Source: Bog-756 sp963703145
Lineage (GTDB): Bacteria; Actinomycetota; Acidimicrobiia; Acidimicrobiales; RAAP-2
NCBI GenBank assembly: GCA_963703145.1
Contig: OY969793.1
Coordinates: 1,240,001 to 1,304,000 of the forward strand
Direction: 5' to 3'
Length of the DNA stretch: 64,000 bases
The notes beneath the pieces are model-generated. The model had not been told where the DNA came from and did not search any database. It saw nothing but the letters and a program-made list of their open reading frames with translations. Position numbers and translations under genes: made by a program. This document shows positions 1-8,452 of this stretch, piece by piece. Position 1 is the stretch's first letter, and each line of letters opens with the position of its first letter.

Positions 1-2
1 AC

Positions 3-188
3 ATCGGGATGCACGTCGAAGCGCTGGTGGCGCACGGTGTCCACGTCGACGTGGTCCTGTGCGACACCGGTGGTCTGCCCCTCGGGAACTGCCCGGTCCC
101 CGTGGTCGACACGGCCCTCGGACGGGCCCACGGTCTGGCCCACGATCCGCTCAAACTGGCGCAAGCCCTGGCTGATCTGCTCGGATGA
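3..188 (+). CDS. YvcK/CofD-family protein, C-terminal end (5' truncated by window)
   Basis: The reading frame enters from the window edge and ends at TGA 186-188, giving about 61 residues. It ends in HGVHVDVVLCDTGG followed by AHDPLKLAQALADLLG. The HDP-x-x-L-A ending and the preceding HG-x-x-D-V-V-L stretch are typical of the C-terminus of YvcK (gluconeogenesis factor, CofD-like fold), which affects cell wall and carbon metabolism in Gram-positive bacteria. Position supports this, because yvcK commonly lies upstream of gap-pgk-tpi. The nucleotide-binding N-terminal part is outside the window, so the call rests on the tail and gene order. Confidence 0.6.
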   Translation: MGMHVEALVAHGVHVDVVLCDTGGLPLGNCPVPVVDTALGRAHGLAHDPLKLAQALADLLG

Positions 189-307
189 TGCCCCAGTACG
201 CCAAGTTGGCCTAGCGTGGATGCCGGTCTCGGTGCGCTGATCAGGGCGCAGGGGGGAACCGGCGTGGCGCAGTTGGGCACGGACACCGAAGGTGAGGGAC
301 GAGGGCT

Positions 308-1333
308 ATGACCGTACGAGTCGGGATCAATGGTTTCGGACGCATCGGTCGCAACTATCTCCGGGCGGCCCGTGCCATGGGTGCCGACATCGAGATCGTG
401 GCCATCAACGACCTCACCTCGGCCGAGACGCTCGCCCACCTGCTCCGCTACGACTCCACCCACGGCCGCTTCGGGAGCGAGGTCGGGGTGTCCGAGTCGT
501 CGATCGTCCTCGACTCGGGACCCATCGAGGTGCTGGCCGAGCGAGACCCCAAGGCCCTGCCGTGGGACCGCCTCGGTGTCGAGGTCGTCATCGAGTCGAC
601 GGGGTTGTTCACTACCCGCGAGTCGGCGGCGTCGCACCTCGAAGCGGGTGCCACTCGGGTCATCGTGTCCGCGCCGGCCACCGACGTCGATGCCACCTTC
701 GTGGTGGGCGTCAACGACACCGACTTCGACCCGGACAAGGACTTCGTCGTCTCCAACGCCTCGTGCACCACCAACTGCTTCGTGCCCATGGTCAAGGTGC
801 TCGATGACACCTTCGGGATCGAGAGCGGCCTGATGACCACGATTCACGCCTTTACCAACGACCAGAATCTGCTCGACCTACCGCACCGCGACCTGCGTCG
901 GGCCCGGGCCGCGGCCATCAACATCGTGCCGGCATCCACCGGGGCGGCCCGCGCCACCGCGCTCGTGCTCGAGTCGATGAAGGGGAGGCTGGACGGGTTT
1001 TCTTTCCGGGTGCCGGTACCCGACGGCTCGATCACGGACTTCACTGCGGTCATTCCCGGCGAGGTGACCGTCGAGCAGGTCAATGCGGCCTTCCGGGCCG
1101 CGGCTGAGTCGGGACCCCTGGCCGATGTACTGGTGTATACCGAGGACCCCATCGTGTCGTCGGACATCGTGGGCAGCCCGGCCTCGTGCACCTTCGACTC
1201 CGGGCTCACCATGGTGATGCCATCGGCATCGGGCATCACGCTGGTCAAGGTAGCGGGTTGGTACGACAATGAGTGGGGGTACGCCAACCGGTTGGTCGAT
1301 CTCTCATTGGTTGTGAGCGGCGCCGGTTCCTGA
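308..1333 (+). CDS. gap: glyceraldehyde-3-phosphate dehydrogenase, type I
   Basis: This cytoplasmic glycolytic enzyme converts glyceraldehyde 3-phosphate, NAD and phosphate to 1,3-bisphosphoglycerate. The 341 residues match the family length. The Rossmann motif INGFGRIGR is at residues 7-15, and AINDL near 34 supplies an Asp typical of NAD preference. The catalytic Cys is Cys153 in SCTTNC; the C-terminal GWYDNEWGY motif is intact. The ATG start follows a purine-rich GGGACGAGGG. A TAGCGT hexamer at 212-217 could be a -10 element about 90 bases upstream, so the gene may have its own promoter after yvcK. It heads gap-pgk-tpiA-secG. No whiA lies between yvcK and gap, where many actinobacteria carry it. 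Confidence 0.97.
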   Translation: MTVRVGINGFGRIGRNYLRAARAMGADIEIVAINDLTSAETLAHLLRYDSTHGRFGSEVGVSESSIVLDSGPIEVLAERDPKALPWDRLGVEVVIESTGLFTTRESAASHLEAGATRVIVSAPATDVDATFVVGVNDTDFDPDKDFVVSNASCTTNCFVPMVKVLDDTFGIESGLMTTIHAFTNDQNLLDLPHRDLRRARAAAINIVPASTGAARATALVLESMKGRLDGFSFRVPVPDGSITDFTAVIPGEVTVEQVNAAFRAAAESGPLADVLVYTEDPIVSSDIVGSPASCTFDSGLTMVMPSASGITLVKVAGWYDNEWGYANRLVDLSLVVSGAGS

Positions 1334-1376
1334 GGCGAACGAAGACAATGACCGTGGGACGAGGGGAGACCAGGGA

Positions 1377-2588
1377 ATGAGGGGTGCATCGGACAATCCG
1401 CTGCTGAGGGGCTTGCCACTGCTGGGTGATCTGCCCGACCTGAACGGGGCCAGCGTGCTGGTGCGGGTGGACTTCAACGTCCCCCTCCGACCGTGCGCCG
1501 ACGCCCCGGCCATCGTCACCGACGACTTTCGGATCCGGGCCGCCCTGCCGACCCTGGAGTACCTCCTCGAGCGCGGTGCCCAGGTGACCGTCTGCACCCA
1601 TCTCGGGCGGCCCAATGGGGCGCCGGATCCCCGCTACGACCTGGCACCGGTGCGCGACGAGCTGGCCCGCCTGGCCCCCCAGGTCCAGCTGATCGAGAAC
1701 CTGCGGTTCTATCCCGGCGAAGAGCAGAACGATCCGGCCTTCGTCGACAAATTGATCAATGGCCACGACGCCTATGTCAACGACGCCTTCGGCGTCTCCC
1801 ACCGCTCGCATGCCTCCGTGGTCGGTCCACCCTCCCGGCTGCCCAGTGCCGCTGGCCTCCTCTTGCAGCGCGAGATCGAGTCCCTGGGCGTGCTGCTCGG
1901 GACCCCGGACCGACCCTTCGTCGCCGTGGTGGGAGGAGCCAAGGTTGCCGACAAGCTGGGCGTCCTCCAGGCTCTCCTGGCGCGAGTGGACGCGTTGGTG
2001 GTCGGCGGCGGGATGGCCTTCACGTTCCTGGCCGCCGCAGGCCACGATGTGGGCGGGTCCATGGTGGACGAGCAGCGGATCCCCGAATGTGCCGAGCTCC
2101 TCGGATCCGGCAAGCCCATCTTGTTGCCCACCGACATCGTGGCCCTCGAGCCCGGTGCCGAGTTCGGCTGTGACTGCTCGGAGGGCGAGGTGCGCACCGT
2201 CGGCGACGACATCCCAGCCGGCTGGTGCGGGCTCGACATCGGTCCTGAGACGGTCGGGGCCTACGCGGAGGTGATCCGTTCCGCCGGCACCGTCTTGTGG
2301 AACGGACCGATGGGTGTGTTCGAGGATGCCCGCTTCAACGCCGGAACGGCCGGTGTCGCCCGGGCCATGGCCGCCTGCTCCGGCTACACCGTGGTGGGCG
2401 GGGGCGACAGCGCGGCGGCAGTGGACGAACTGGGCATCGAGGATCAGATCAGCTTCATCTCGACCGGCGGTGGCGCCTCACTCGAGCTCCTCGAGTACGG
2501 CGACCTGCCCGGGCTGGCCGCGCTGCGGGGGGCCAGCAACGCCCCCGCCACGGACGCGGGGGGCTCAGGAGAACCCGCCCACCGGTGA
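1377..2588 (+). CDS. pgk: phosphoglycerate kinase
   Basis: It transfers phosphate from 1,3-bisphosphoglycerate to ADP in glycolysis. The 403 residues carry all family landmarks in order: VLVRVDFNVPL, THLGRPNG, ENLRF, VNDAFGVSHRSHAS, GGAKVADKLGVL, GPMGVFE, and near the C-terminus GGGDSAAAV and STGGGASLELLE. The ATG start is preceded by GAGGGGAG, a good ribosome site. About 18 residues precede the usual beginning of the fold. The stop overlaps the tpiA start (GTGA), so the two genes are translationally coupled. Confidence 0.97.
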   Translation: MRGASDNPLLRGLPLLGDLPDLNGASVLVRVDFNVPLRPCADAPAIVTDDFRIRAALPTLEYLLERGAQVTVCTHLGRPNGAPDPRYDLAPVRDELARLAPQVQLIENLRFYPGEEQNDPAFVDKLINGHDAYVNDAFGVSHRSHASVVGPPSRLPSAAGLLLQREIESLGVLLGTPDRPFVAVVGGAKVADKLGVLQALLARVDALVVGGGMAFTFLAAAGHDVGGSMVDEQRIPECAELLGSGKPILLPTDIVALEPGAEFGCDCSEGEVRTVGDDIPAGWCGLDIGPETVGAYAEVIRSAGTVLWNGPMGVFEDARFNAGTAGVARAMAACSGYTVVGGGDSAAAVDELGIEDQISFISTGGGASLELLEYGDLPGLAALRGASNAPATDAGGSGEPAHR

Positions 2589-3379
2589 GCGGCACGCCGA
2601 AGCGCCGGCCGCTGATCAGCGGCAACTGGAAGATGAATTTCGACCATCACGAGGCGCTGCACGCCGTGCGTGATCTCGGACTGCGCCTCCAGCCGGCCGA
2701 TGTGCTGGCCGTGGACGTGTCGGTCCACCCACCCTTCACCGACCTGCGGACGGTCCAGTCGGTCATCGAGCCCGACGGGATCCCCGTCCTGCTCGGCGCC
2801 CAGAACTGTGCGGCCGACGATGCCGGGGCGTTCACCGGCGAGGTCAGCCCCCTCATGTTGGCCAAGCTCCACGTCGAGTACGTGATCGTCGGCCACTCGG
2901 AACGGCGGCGGCTGTTCGGCGAGACCGACGAGGTGGTTGCCGCCAAGCTCCGTGCCGTGCTCCGCAATGGGATGACGCCGGTGTGCTGTGTGGGGGAGAC
3001 GCTGGACGAGCGGGAGGTCGGGGTGGCCAAGGACCGGCTCGCCGATCAGGTCGACGCGGCCGTCTCGAACCTGGCCCCCGAAGTGGTGGCCGGACTGGTC
3101 ATCGCCTATGAGCCAGTCTGGGCCATCGGCACCGGCCAGGCGGCAACGCCCGAGGACGCCCAGGACGCCTGCCGCTGGATCCGTGAGGTCGTGGGACGAT
3201 CGGCGGGCGCGGAGGCAGCCGAGGGCCTGCGCATCCAGTACGGGGGGTCGGTGACCGAGGACAACGCAGACTCCCTGCTCGGGTGCGCTGATGTCGATGG
3301 CGCCCTGGTGGGTGGGGCCAGCCTCGATGCGGCCGCCTTTGTGGCAATTGTCCGGGCCGCGGCCCGGGTCATGGCCTGA
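2585..3379 (+). CDS. tpiA: triose-phosphate isomerase
   Basis: It interconverts dihydroxyacetone phosphate and glyceraldehyde 3-phosphate. The frame is open further upstream, but the GTG at 2585, overlapping the pgk stop, fits: SGNWKMN begins at residue 12 and the length becomes 264, normal for the family. Catalytic residues are Lys16 (NWKMN), His104 (GHSERR) and Glu176 (AYEPVWAIGTG); the phosphate-gripping loop and QYGGSV are present. Third gene of the glycolytic operon. Confidence 0.96.
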   Translation: MSGTPKRRPLISGNWKMNFDHHEALHAVRDLGLRLQPADVLAVDVSVHPPFTDLRTVQSVIEPDGIPVLLGAQNCAADDAGAFTGEVSPLMLAKLHVEYVIVGHSERRRLFGETDEVVAAKLRAVLRNGMTPVCCVGETLDEREVGVAKDRLADQVDAAVSNLAPEVVAGLVIAYEPVWAIGTGQAATPEDAQDACRWIREVVGRSAGAEAAEGLRIQYGGSVTEDNADSLLGCADVDGALVGGASLDAAAFVAIVRAAARVMA

Positions 3380-3428
3380 GTTTGCTAGCGTTCCCTCCGG
3401 TCCCGAGCCACCGAGACAGGAGCGTCGC

Positions 3429-3659
3429 GTGCTGACCGCAATCATCGTGGTACTGCAGATCCTGGCCAGCCTGTCGTTGATCTTCCTCATCCTCATGCAC
3501 AGTGGGAAGGGTGGCGGGCTGTCCGACATGTTCGGCGGGTCGGTTGGCTCGGCGGCAGCCGGTTCGACGGTCGTGGAGAAGAACCTGGACCGGATCACCG
3601 TCACCGTGGCAGTGATCTTCGCCTTCACCAACATCATCCTCCTCCTGCGCCTGCAGTGA
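3429..3659 (+). CDS. secG: preprotein translocase subunit SecG
   Basis: A 76-residue membrane protein of the SecYEG export channel, with two membrane segments (about residues 2-22 and 50-72). Between them is the conserved HSGKGGGLSDMFGG loop. The GTG start at 3429 follows AGGAG with normal spacing; a longer frame upstream has no SecG-like sequence. The location after tpiA is typical for this family. A TAGCGT hexamer about 45 bases upstream could be a promoter of its own. The stop overlaps the next start (GTGA). Confidence 0.93.
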   Translation: MLTAIIVVLQILASLSLIFLILMHSGKGGGLSDMFGGSVGSAAAGSTVVEKNLDRITVTVAVIFAFTNIILLLRLQ

Positions 3660-5455
3660 GCGACGACGGCGCCGAGCCCACGAGGCGCCGGCCCCGGATC
3701 ACCGCACTATGGGAGCAGCACCGTGCTCGGTGGACCCTGCCCCTCGTGATCATCGTGATCATCGGAGCGGTAGCCATCATCGACCACCTGGGCTCGCACC
3801 GCATCAGCCAGGTTGATCAGTCGACGACCTCGCAGTTGGTGGCTGCCACCGGGGGAGGGGTGACCGTCGAGCTGGACCGTCCCTGGTCGGGGTTCAATCC
3901 CTCGACCCCGGCGGGAGCGGCATCCAGTACGCCGACCCTGCTCACCTCGGTCCTGCCCAGCGCCTACGTGGTTAACTCGAAGCTGACGCCCCAGGTGAAC
4001 AGCGATCTGCTGCTCAGCGTGGAGGCGACGTCGACCTCGCCGCTGACCATCCAGTACGTGATCAACCCCAAGGCCGTGTGGTCCGATGGCGTCCCGGTCA
4101 GCGCGGACGACTTCATCTACGCCTGGCAGTCACAGCGCGGCGATGGCACCGACGTTGACGGACAGGCCGACCGGGTCGCCTCTACCCTGGGCTACCAGGA
4201 CATCGCCAAGATCACCCCCAGCCACGGCGGCAAGACCGTGACGGTGACCTTCACCACTCCCTACACCGACTGGCGCGACCTGTTCGATCACCTGGTACCG
4301 GCCCATATCGCCCAGCGGGTGGGCTGGAACACCGGCTTTGCCACCTTCAACCCCGCCGTCGATCTCTCGGCTGGACCGTTCCTGCTCCAGTCGGCCACCG
4401 CCGGTCACGCCGTGCTGGTCCGTAACCCCAGGTGGTGGGGGACCCCGGCCGTGGTGAAGCGGGTCACCGTCGAGGTCGCTCCCGACCAGGGTGCCTGGAC
4501 CAGCGCTCTGGCTGACGGCAATCAGACCGTGGCCCAGCCAACAGCCTTCGACCTCAGCGGGCTGGATGCCACCACATCCCTCCCCAACACCCAGAGTGTG
4601 GTGAAACCGACACTCAACTTGCTCGATCTCGAGTTCAACGTGACGACGGCTCCCACCGACCACGTCGCCACCCGCCAGGCCATCGCCCACATCATCGACC
4701 GGACGTCGTTGCTGGCCCACACCTTCGGGTCGATCGATCCGGAGCTGATGGTCAACCAGGACCACCTGGCTACCGCCTCCCAGCCGTCGTACTCACCGTC
4801 GTCTGCGGCCGGCGAGTACGCAACACCGAACCCCGACACCACCGACCGGCTCCTGCGCACCACCGGGTTCCACAAGGACCTGTCCGGCCGGTACGTGGAT
4901 GCGGACGGTCGGCCGCTGGTCCTTCGCATGGCCGTGGAACAGGGCGATCCGTGGATCAACGGTGTGGCGGCCCAGATCGCCACCCAGTTGCACGATGCCG
5001 GCATCACCGTCGTGGCCACCCCGGTGGCAGGTATCGCCGGACTTTCGGCCGCCGCTGCGGCATCGTCCTATGACTTGGCACTGGTCACCCGGTCCTCCAG
5101 TCCCTACGAGACAGCCACCTCGGGCTGGTATTCGGACGCCTCGTCGGGAACGGGAGCGGCTGATCAGCAGGACTGGAGCCAGTTCGACGACCCTCAGGTC
5201 GACCAGCTCTTCACCGAGGCAGCCCAAGAACTGGACCCAGTCGCCGGGGGGACCCTCTACGGCGAGATCGATGATCAGCTGTGGGATCAGATGGTGGCGC
5301 TGCCGCTGTTCGAGGAACCGGGGCTCATGGCCAACGGGGTCCAGTCCGACGGCATGGAGTACAACCCGTCGGTCGACGGCATTCTGTGGAACGCCTCCCA
5401 GTGGACCACGCTCAAGCCGGACCCTACCGGCAAGGCCCGAGCCCCCTCCGGTTAA
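3656..5455 (+). CDS. membrane-anchored ABC-type solute-binding protein, family 5 (peptide-type)
   Basis: 599 residues. A cytoplasmic Arg-rich stretch is followed by one membrane segment at about residues 26-46, then a large extracellular domain of the bacterial extracellular solute-binding family 5 type (oligopeptide, dipeptide, nickel binders). Recognisable family features are the VWSDGVPVSADDFIYAWQ region, the PRWWG strand and an IIDRTSLL helix. There is no lipobox Cys, so the anchor is the N-terminal helix and not a lipid. It is coupled to secG by GTGA and no permease or ATPase gene follows, so the transporter partner is elsewhere or absent. Substrate unknown. Confidence 0.85.
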   Translation: MSDDGAEPTRRRPRITALWEQHRARWTLPLVIIVIIGAVAIIDHLGSHRISQVDQSTTSQLVAATGGGVTVELDRPWSGFNPSTPAGAASSTPTLLTSVLPSAYVVNSKLTPQVNSDLLLSVEATSTSPLTIQYVINPKAVWSDGVPVSADDFIYAWQSQRGDGTDVDGQADRVASTLGYQDIAKITPSHGGKTVTVTFTTPYTDWRDLFDHLVPAHIAQRVGWNTGFATFNPAVDLSAGPFLLQSATAGHAVLVRNPRWWGTPAVVKRVTVEVAPDQGAWTSALADGNQTVAQPTAFDLSGLDATTSLPNTQSVVKPTLNLLDLEFNVTTAPTDHVATRQAIAHIIDRTSLLAHTFGSIDPELMVNQDHLATASQPSYSPSSAAGEYATPNPDTTDRLLRTTGFHKDLSGRYVDADGRPLVLRMAVEQGDPWINGVAAQIATQLHDAGITVVATPVAGIAGLSAAAAASSYDLALVTRSSSPYETATSGWYSDASSGTGAADQQDWSQFDDPQVDQLFTEAAQELDPVAGGTLYGEIDDQLWDQMVALPLFEEPGLMANGVQSDGMEYNPSVDGILWNASQWTTLKPDPTGKARAPSG

Positions 5456-5558
5456 AGGGATACCGGAATCCGGATTACACCCGCTGGTGTCCGTCCCTGG
5501 CCCCCCTGTGGCCGCGCTACCATGCCAGACGCCCCGATTGAGATATCGGTGCCACTTC

Positions 5559-5642
5559 GTCGGAGTGGCGGAATAGGCAGACGCGCTAGCTTGAGGGGCT
5601 AGTGCCCGCAAGGGCGTGGGGGTTCAAGTCCCCCCTCCGACA
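5559..5642 (+). tRNA. tRNA-Leu (anticodon GAG)
   Basis: An 84-nt cloverleaf: acceptor GTCGGAG pairs with CTCCGAC, discriminator A at 5642, CCA not encoded. The anticodon stem CTAGC/GCTAG encloses loop TTGAGGG, giving anticodon GAG. The long variable arm (TGCCCGCAAGGGCG) marks a class II tRNA, and the T arm GGGGG-TTCAAGT-CCCCC is intact. A TACCAT at about 5518-5523 may be the -10 element. Remnants of an integrase gene follow about 100 bases beyond its 3' end. Confidence 0.95.
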
Positions 5643-5740
5643 CTACGTTTGACCAGGTATTTCGCGGCTGCGGCAAGTGCCCAAGATTGGGCACTTGAGC
5701 CGGCGTGCAACCTACGCGCAATAGCGAATTGGGTCGTGCG

Positions 5741-6077
5741 TCAACGGGGGAGTGACGCCACCGCAGCAACAGAATCCCTTCTACCTTGGATGCCGCTGTC
5801 AACAGTGCGCCGAGCTTCTTTGCGATTGGTTGGTCCCGATCGAGGGTGCCGCTCGTACCGCATCGCAACGGTCGGAGTCGTGTGACCAAGCCGTGCCACC
5901 AGTTCGGCAACGGTTGCCCCGGTGGTCGTTGCCCAGGTTGCTCCCGAGCCTCTCAAATCGTGGAAGTGGAGCCCAGTAGCGCCGAGTTGTCGCAAGCAGC
6001 CACTTCGTCCGAAACGTGGTCCTCCGCAACGGATGACCCTCGGGGCTGGTGAACACGAGAGTGCCCGAGCGAGATCA
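5741..6077 (-). pseudogene. tyrosine recombinase (phage-type integrase), broken C-terminal fragment
   Basis: Reading toward the tRNA, one frame gives GTLVFTSPEGHPLRRTTF; after a frame change near 5985 another gives GLHFHDLRGSGATWATTTGA, ELVARLGHTTPTVAMRYERH and a stop at 5741. These are the catalytic C-terminal blocks of phage-type integrases: the Arg of HDLR, His of LGH and nucleophile Tyr of MRYERH are present, but the usual His after HDLR is Gly. The N-terminal and core-binding parts are absent, with a TGA just upstream. One frameshift plus truncation makes it inactive. Its position beside the 3' end of tRNA-Leu is typical for an element integrated in a tRNA gene. No second copy of the tRNA 3' end was seen. 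Confidence 0.75.
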
Positions 6078-6515
6078 CCTACGACGAGTCAACGCCCAGA
6101 ACGCGTTGCTCAACGGCCCAATGGGATGACCAGACAGCTAACGATGACGGCCAGACGGTGCATTCAGATGCCACAAAGGTCCAGAACGATCAAAGCCAGC
6201 CGCAGTTGGACGAGAACAGCTAGCCGCTAGTCCAGTAGCGCCAACACACCCCGCCACCCCGCCACCCCCCGACAGCATCGAGTGCCATGGTCAGCAGTGC
6301 CTTGACCACCCCATAGTCATCATTGGTTCAGCGCTAACGACTCGAAACTTCACAGCCAGACGAAACTCGCCAAGCCCGGACATTGGTAGAACCCGGTATG
6401 CGTCGTCAGAACTCGCATCTCTAACGGTGTACCAATGTGAGGATTTGTAACCCTCCTGAAACCGACCCTGGCGTACGATCTGACCCAAGCAGGCTCGATC
6501 CAGCGGAGGCAACGC
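6078..6515. other. non-coding stretch beside the integrase remnant
   Basis: No frame here reads as a protein on either strand. It continues the decayed element: bases just upstream of the integrase fragment (up to about 6240) give no recognisable core-binding domain. A C-rich run lies at about 6247-6273. Nothing else is seen. Confidence 0.5.
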
Positions 6516-6908
6516 ATGGCGGCAGAGATCTTCGGAGTCGACGGGCTCATCATCCTCATCCTCTTGCTGATCCCCGTGTCATTCGGGCTGGCACTCTGGG
6601 CGCTGATCGACGCTGCATCTCGGCCCGATGAGGCCTTCAGGCAGGCCGGTCAAAGCAAAGTGTTGTGGATCATCCTGCCCATCGTCGGCTTCGTCCTGCT
6701 CGGCTTCGTCGCAGCGATACTCGGGATCGTCTACCTCGCCGCTATTCGCCCGAAGGTGCGGGAAGCGCAGGCGAACCTGGCCCAGTACCAACGGACCCAG
6801 TTCATTGCGGCACCTCCGAACTTCGTGCCGCCGCCGTTCCCCGGTCCACCCCCGGGGTGGTGGCTGGCCTCGGACGGACAGTGGTATCCGCCGGAGTCCG
6901 CCCGCTGA
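6516..6908 (+). CDS. small membrane protein, DUF2516-like, with C-terminal GWW-DG-WYPPE motif
   Basis: 130 residues. Two membrane segments (about residues 8-30 and 48-75) flank a short LWALIDAASRPDEAF sequence resembling DUF2516 proteins of actinobacteria. A Pro-rich linker (PPNFVPPPFPGPPP) leads to a C-terminal GWWLASDGQWYPPES, similar to DUF2510-type tails. The ATG is preceded by GGAGG at good spacing. Function unknown; the tail motif is probably a cytoplasmic interaction module. A 23-residue gene containing the same motif follows at 7017. The frame looks intact although the surroundings are decayed. Confidence 0.75.
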   Translation: MAAEIFGVDGLIILILLLIPVSFGLALWALIDAASRPDEAFRQAGQSKVLWIILPIVGFVLLGFVAAILGIVYLAAIRPKVREAQANLAQYQRTQFIAAPPNFVPPPFPGPPPGWWLASDGQWYPPESAR

Positions 6909-7016
6909 TCCGAAAGTGTGAGGTCCTGATCCTCTAGGACCAAGGAGCAGTTGACCCATTGCCCTGACCATTGGCCACCGGTATCGTCAGCCGGCCTGAC
7001 CATGGAAGGCGGATAG

Positions 7017-7088
7017 GTGAGCGAGGCACCACAGGGGCCGAACTGGTGGATAGCGGCCGACGGCAAGTGGTATCCGCCAGAGCAGTAA
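7017..7088 (+). CDS. candidate 23-residue microprotein built from the WW-DG-WYPPE motif
   Basis: GTG start, TAA stop. The peptide reads VSEAPQGPNWWIAADGKWYPPEQ in two parts: a short Pro-containing lead (SEAPQGP) and NWWIAADGKWYPPEQ, the same motif as the tail of the protein ending at 6908. A stop codon (TAG) lies immediately before the GTG, so it is not a cut-down longer frame. GGAAGGCGG just upstream is a plausible ribosome site. Either a free copy of the tail domain or the last remnant of a decayed larger gene. No expression evidence. Confidence 0.45.
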   Translation: MSEAPQGPNWWIAADGKWYPPEQ

Positions 7089-7792
7089 CCCGAATATCGG
7101 CCCCCGCAGCCCACGGTCACCTATCCAGCCCTACTCTTAGCTCTCAAGCGCCCGTCCTCCACCATTGAAGCTGTCGACGAATCCGCACCCATAGGCACGA
7201 ATCGTGCCGATAGGTCCAAGGATCGCTGCCAGGTCAAAAAGTCTCCAATGGTTCTCTCGACGTAGGGCCCGGACTGACCGAAGTGGATCCCCTCCATGCC
7301 GGGAGTGCCGCGTCCCTTTAGGTCAGGGCAACGCGAAGTGCCTCGTTCCAGTCGGCCATGAGGGGCATGGGGGATTCGCTTCGCGAACTGAGATTGCGAC
7401 TTGCTCCCGCTCCGACGACGAGGACGAGGTCTTGGATCTACATTCTGAGACCATCTCTCGCTTGCGACTTCCGGATGCGTAACGGGACCTCAGCCGTTCA
7501 TGGGCTGCGGTCTGACACCCAATGTCTTGCCTGACAACCAGCGCCGTGAGGCATCGTTGCGATCTATCGTGATCTTCATAGTCCCTGGTCAGACCGTCGT
7601 GGATCGAGTGCCCGTCATCCGATTCGCGTACTTGATTCGGAGTCACACGGCCGAGGACCAGTGGACTCAGCGTCGGGTGGGATAAGTCTTGGTCCAGATG
7701 GGAGTTCCGGCCAGACATCCATCCGAAATTAGTCCGAAAGGAGCCATAAGGTTTTCCATGGACCTCAATATCTCGTTCGATGAGCGGAACCT
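7089..7792. other. gene-poor stretch, probably decayed
   Basis: About 700 bases with no frame that shows coherent protein sequence or the strong third-position GC of the flanking genes. A 12-codon frame with ATG at 7758 ends by overlapping the start of the candidate gene at 7793. No RNA gene, repeat or transposase motif was recognised. Confidence 0.4.
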
Positions 7793-7957
7793 ATGAGCCT
7801 GATCGACTCCTGGAAGCGTTGGTACAACTCGAAGCCATGGTACTGGTTTCGGACACGGCCGCCTAAGCCCAAACAAATTCAACTCCCGGCGGATACTGAG
7901 TACCTGAAAAGCGGGCTGCCAAAGCAACTCCCACCCAAGAACCCTCCGACTACCTAG
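7793..7957 (+). CDS. candidate 54-residue basic protein, unknown
   Basis: ATG to TAG, 54 residues beginning MSLIDSWKRWYNSKPWYWF and continuing with a Pro/Lys-rich tail ending PPKNPPTT. It is aromatic-rich then basic, with no Cys. The start overlaps the stop of a 12-codon frame (ATGA), which could couple translation, but no convincing ribosome site is visible. Codon use is less GC-biased than the core genes. It may be the end of a lost longer gene. It converges with, and overlaps by 8 bases, the minus-strand gene ending at 7950. Confidence 0.3.
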   Translation: MSLIDSWKRWYNSKPWYWFRTRPPKPKQIQLPADTEYLKSGLPKQLPPKNPPTT

Positions 7958-8198
7958 GTCCAGAACGGCTCATTGCGTGCACCTCGGCCATCGGAGCGAC
8001 CCTCTGGACTGACTCGAGGTCGGCCCGGTGTCCATCGCACGAAAAGACCGTGTGCCACATATCGGCCCCATCCTTGAAGCGTCCTCGCCACTCGACCAGG
8101 AAGGGGCAGTGCTGGGCGTGACCGGTGGCATCCTCAGCCTGGATCATCCTGAAGCAGCGTCCCGACATCAGGGCGAACGACTCGGCGTAATGCTTCAT
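7950..8198 (-). CDS. small Cys/His-containing protein, unknown
   Basis: Up to 82 residues. The core CFRMIQAEDATGHAQHCP, followed by WRGRFKD and FSCDGH, has Cys and His placed as GHxxHC and CxxH, which could bind a metal. I recall similar short actinobacterial proteins of unknown function but cannot name a family. The start is uncertain: ATG at 8198 has no ribosome site, and an internal ATG just before SGRCF is possible. It is the second gene of a two-gene minus-strand unit, 26 bases after the small protein at 8225-8452. Confidence 0.55.
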   Translation of the reverse strand: MKHYAESFALMSGRCFRMIQAEDATGHAQHCPFLVEWRGRFKDGADMWHTVFSCDGHRADLESVQRVAPMAEVHAMSRSGPR

Positions 8199-8224
8199 GG
8201 AGCCAACACTGCCATCGGGGTGGA

Positions 8225-8452
8225 TCAGTTCAGCGCGACCCGCTCCTCTGAAACGGCATTGACGGACAGCATTTCGATATTCAAGTCACGGAGTAGTTCG
8301 AACAACGTATGGAGTCGGAGCTGGTCGAAGTCACGGGCCAGTAGGTAAGAAAGACCGCCATCACAACTGACCACTTCCGTCCCTATGCCTCGCACTAGGG
8401 CATCGCTCAAACGCCCTTTGACCACGATCTCGTAGCTGTCCACCGTACGCAT
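8225..8452 (-). CDS. 75-residue protein of the short YEIVVKGRL family
   Basis: 75 residues beginning MRTVDSYEIVVKGRLSDAL and ending in DLNIEMLSVNAVSEERVALN. It has a clear paralogue in this window at 20170-20385. Shared positions are EIVVKGRLS, a central Cys and GL, DQ-x-RLH, and RDLNIE-x-x-SVN. Short proteins of this pattern (strand, strand, DQ-x-x-LH, helix, SVR/SVN strand) are common unnamed actinobacterial genes, often beside regulatory or redox genes. It is probably an alpha-beta sandwich. Function unknown. First gene of a pair with 7950-8198. Confidence 0.65.
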   Translation of the reverse strand: MRTVDSYEIVVKGRLSDALVRGIGTEVVSCDGGLSYLLARDFDQLRLHTLFELLRDLNIEMLSVNAVSEERVALN

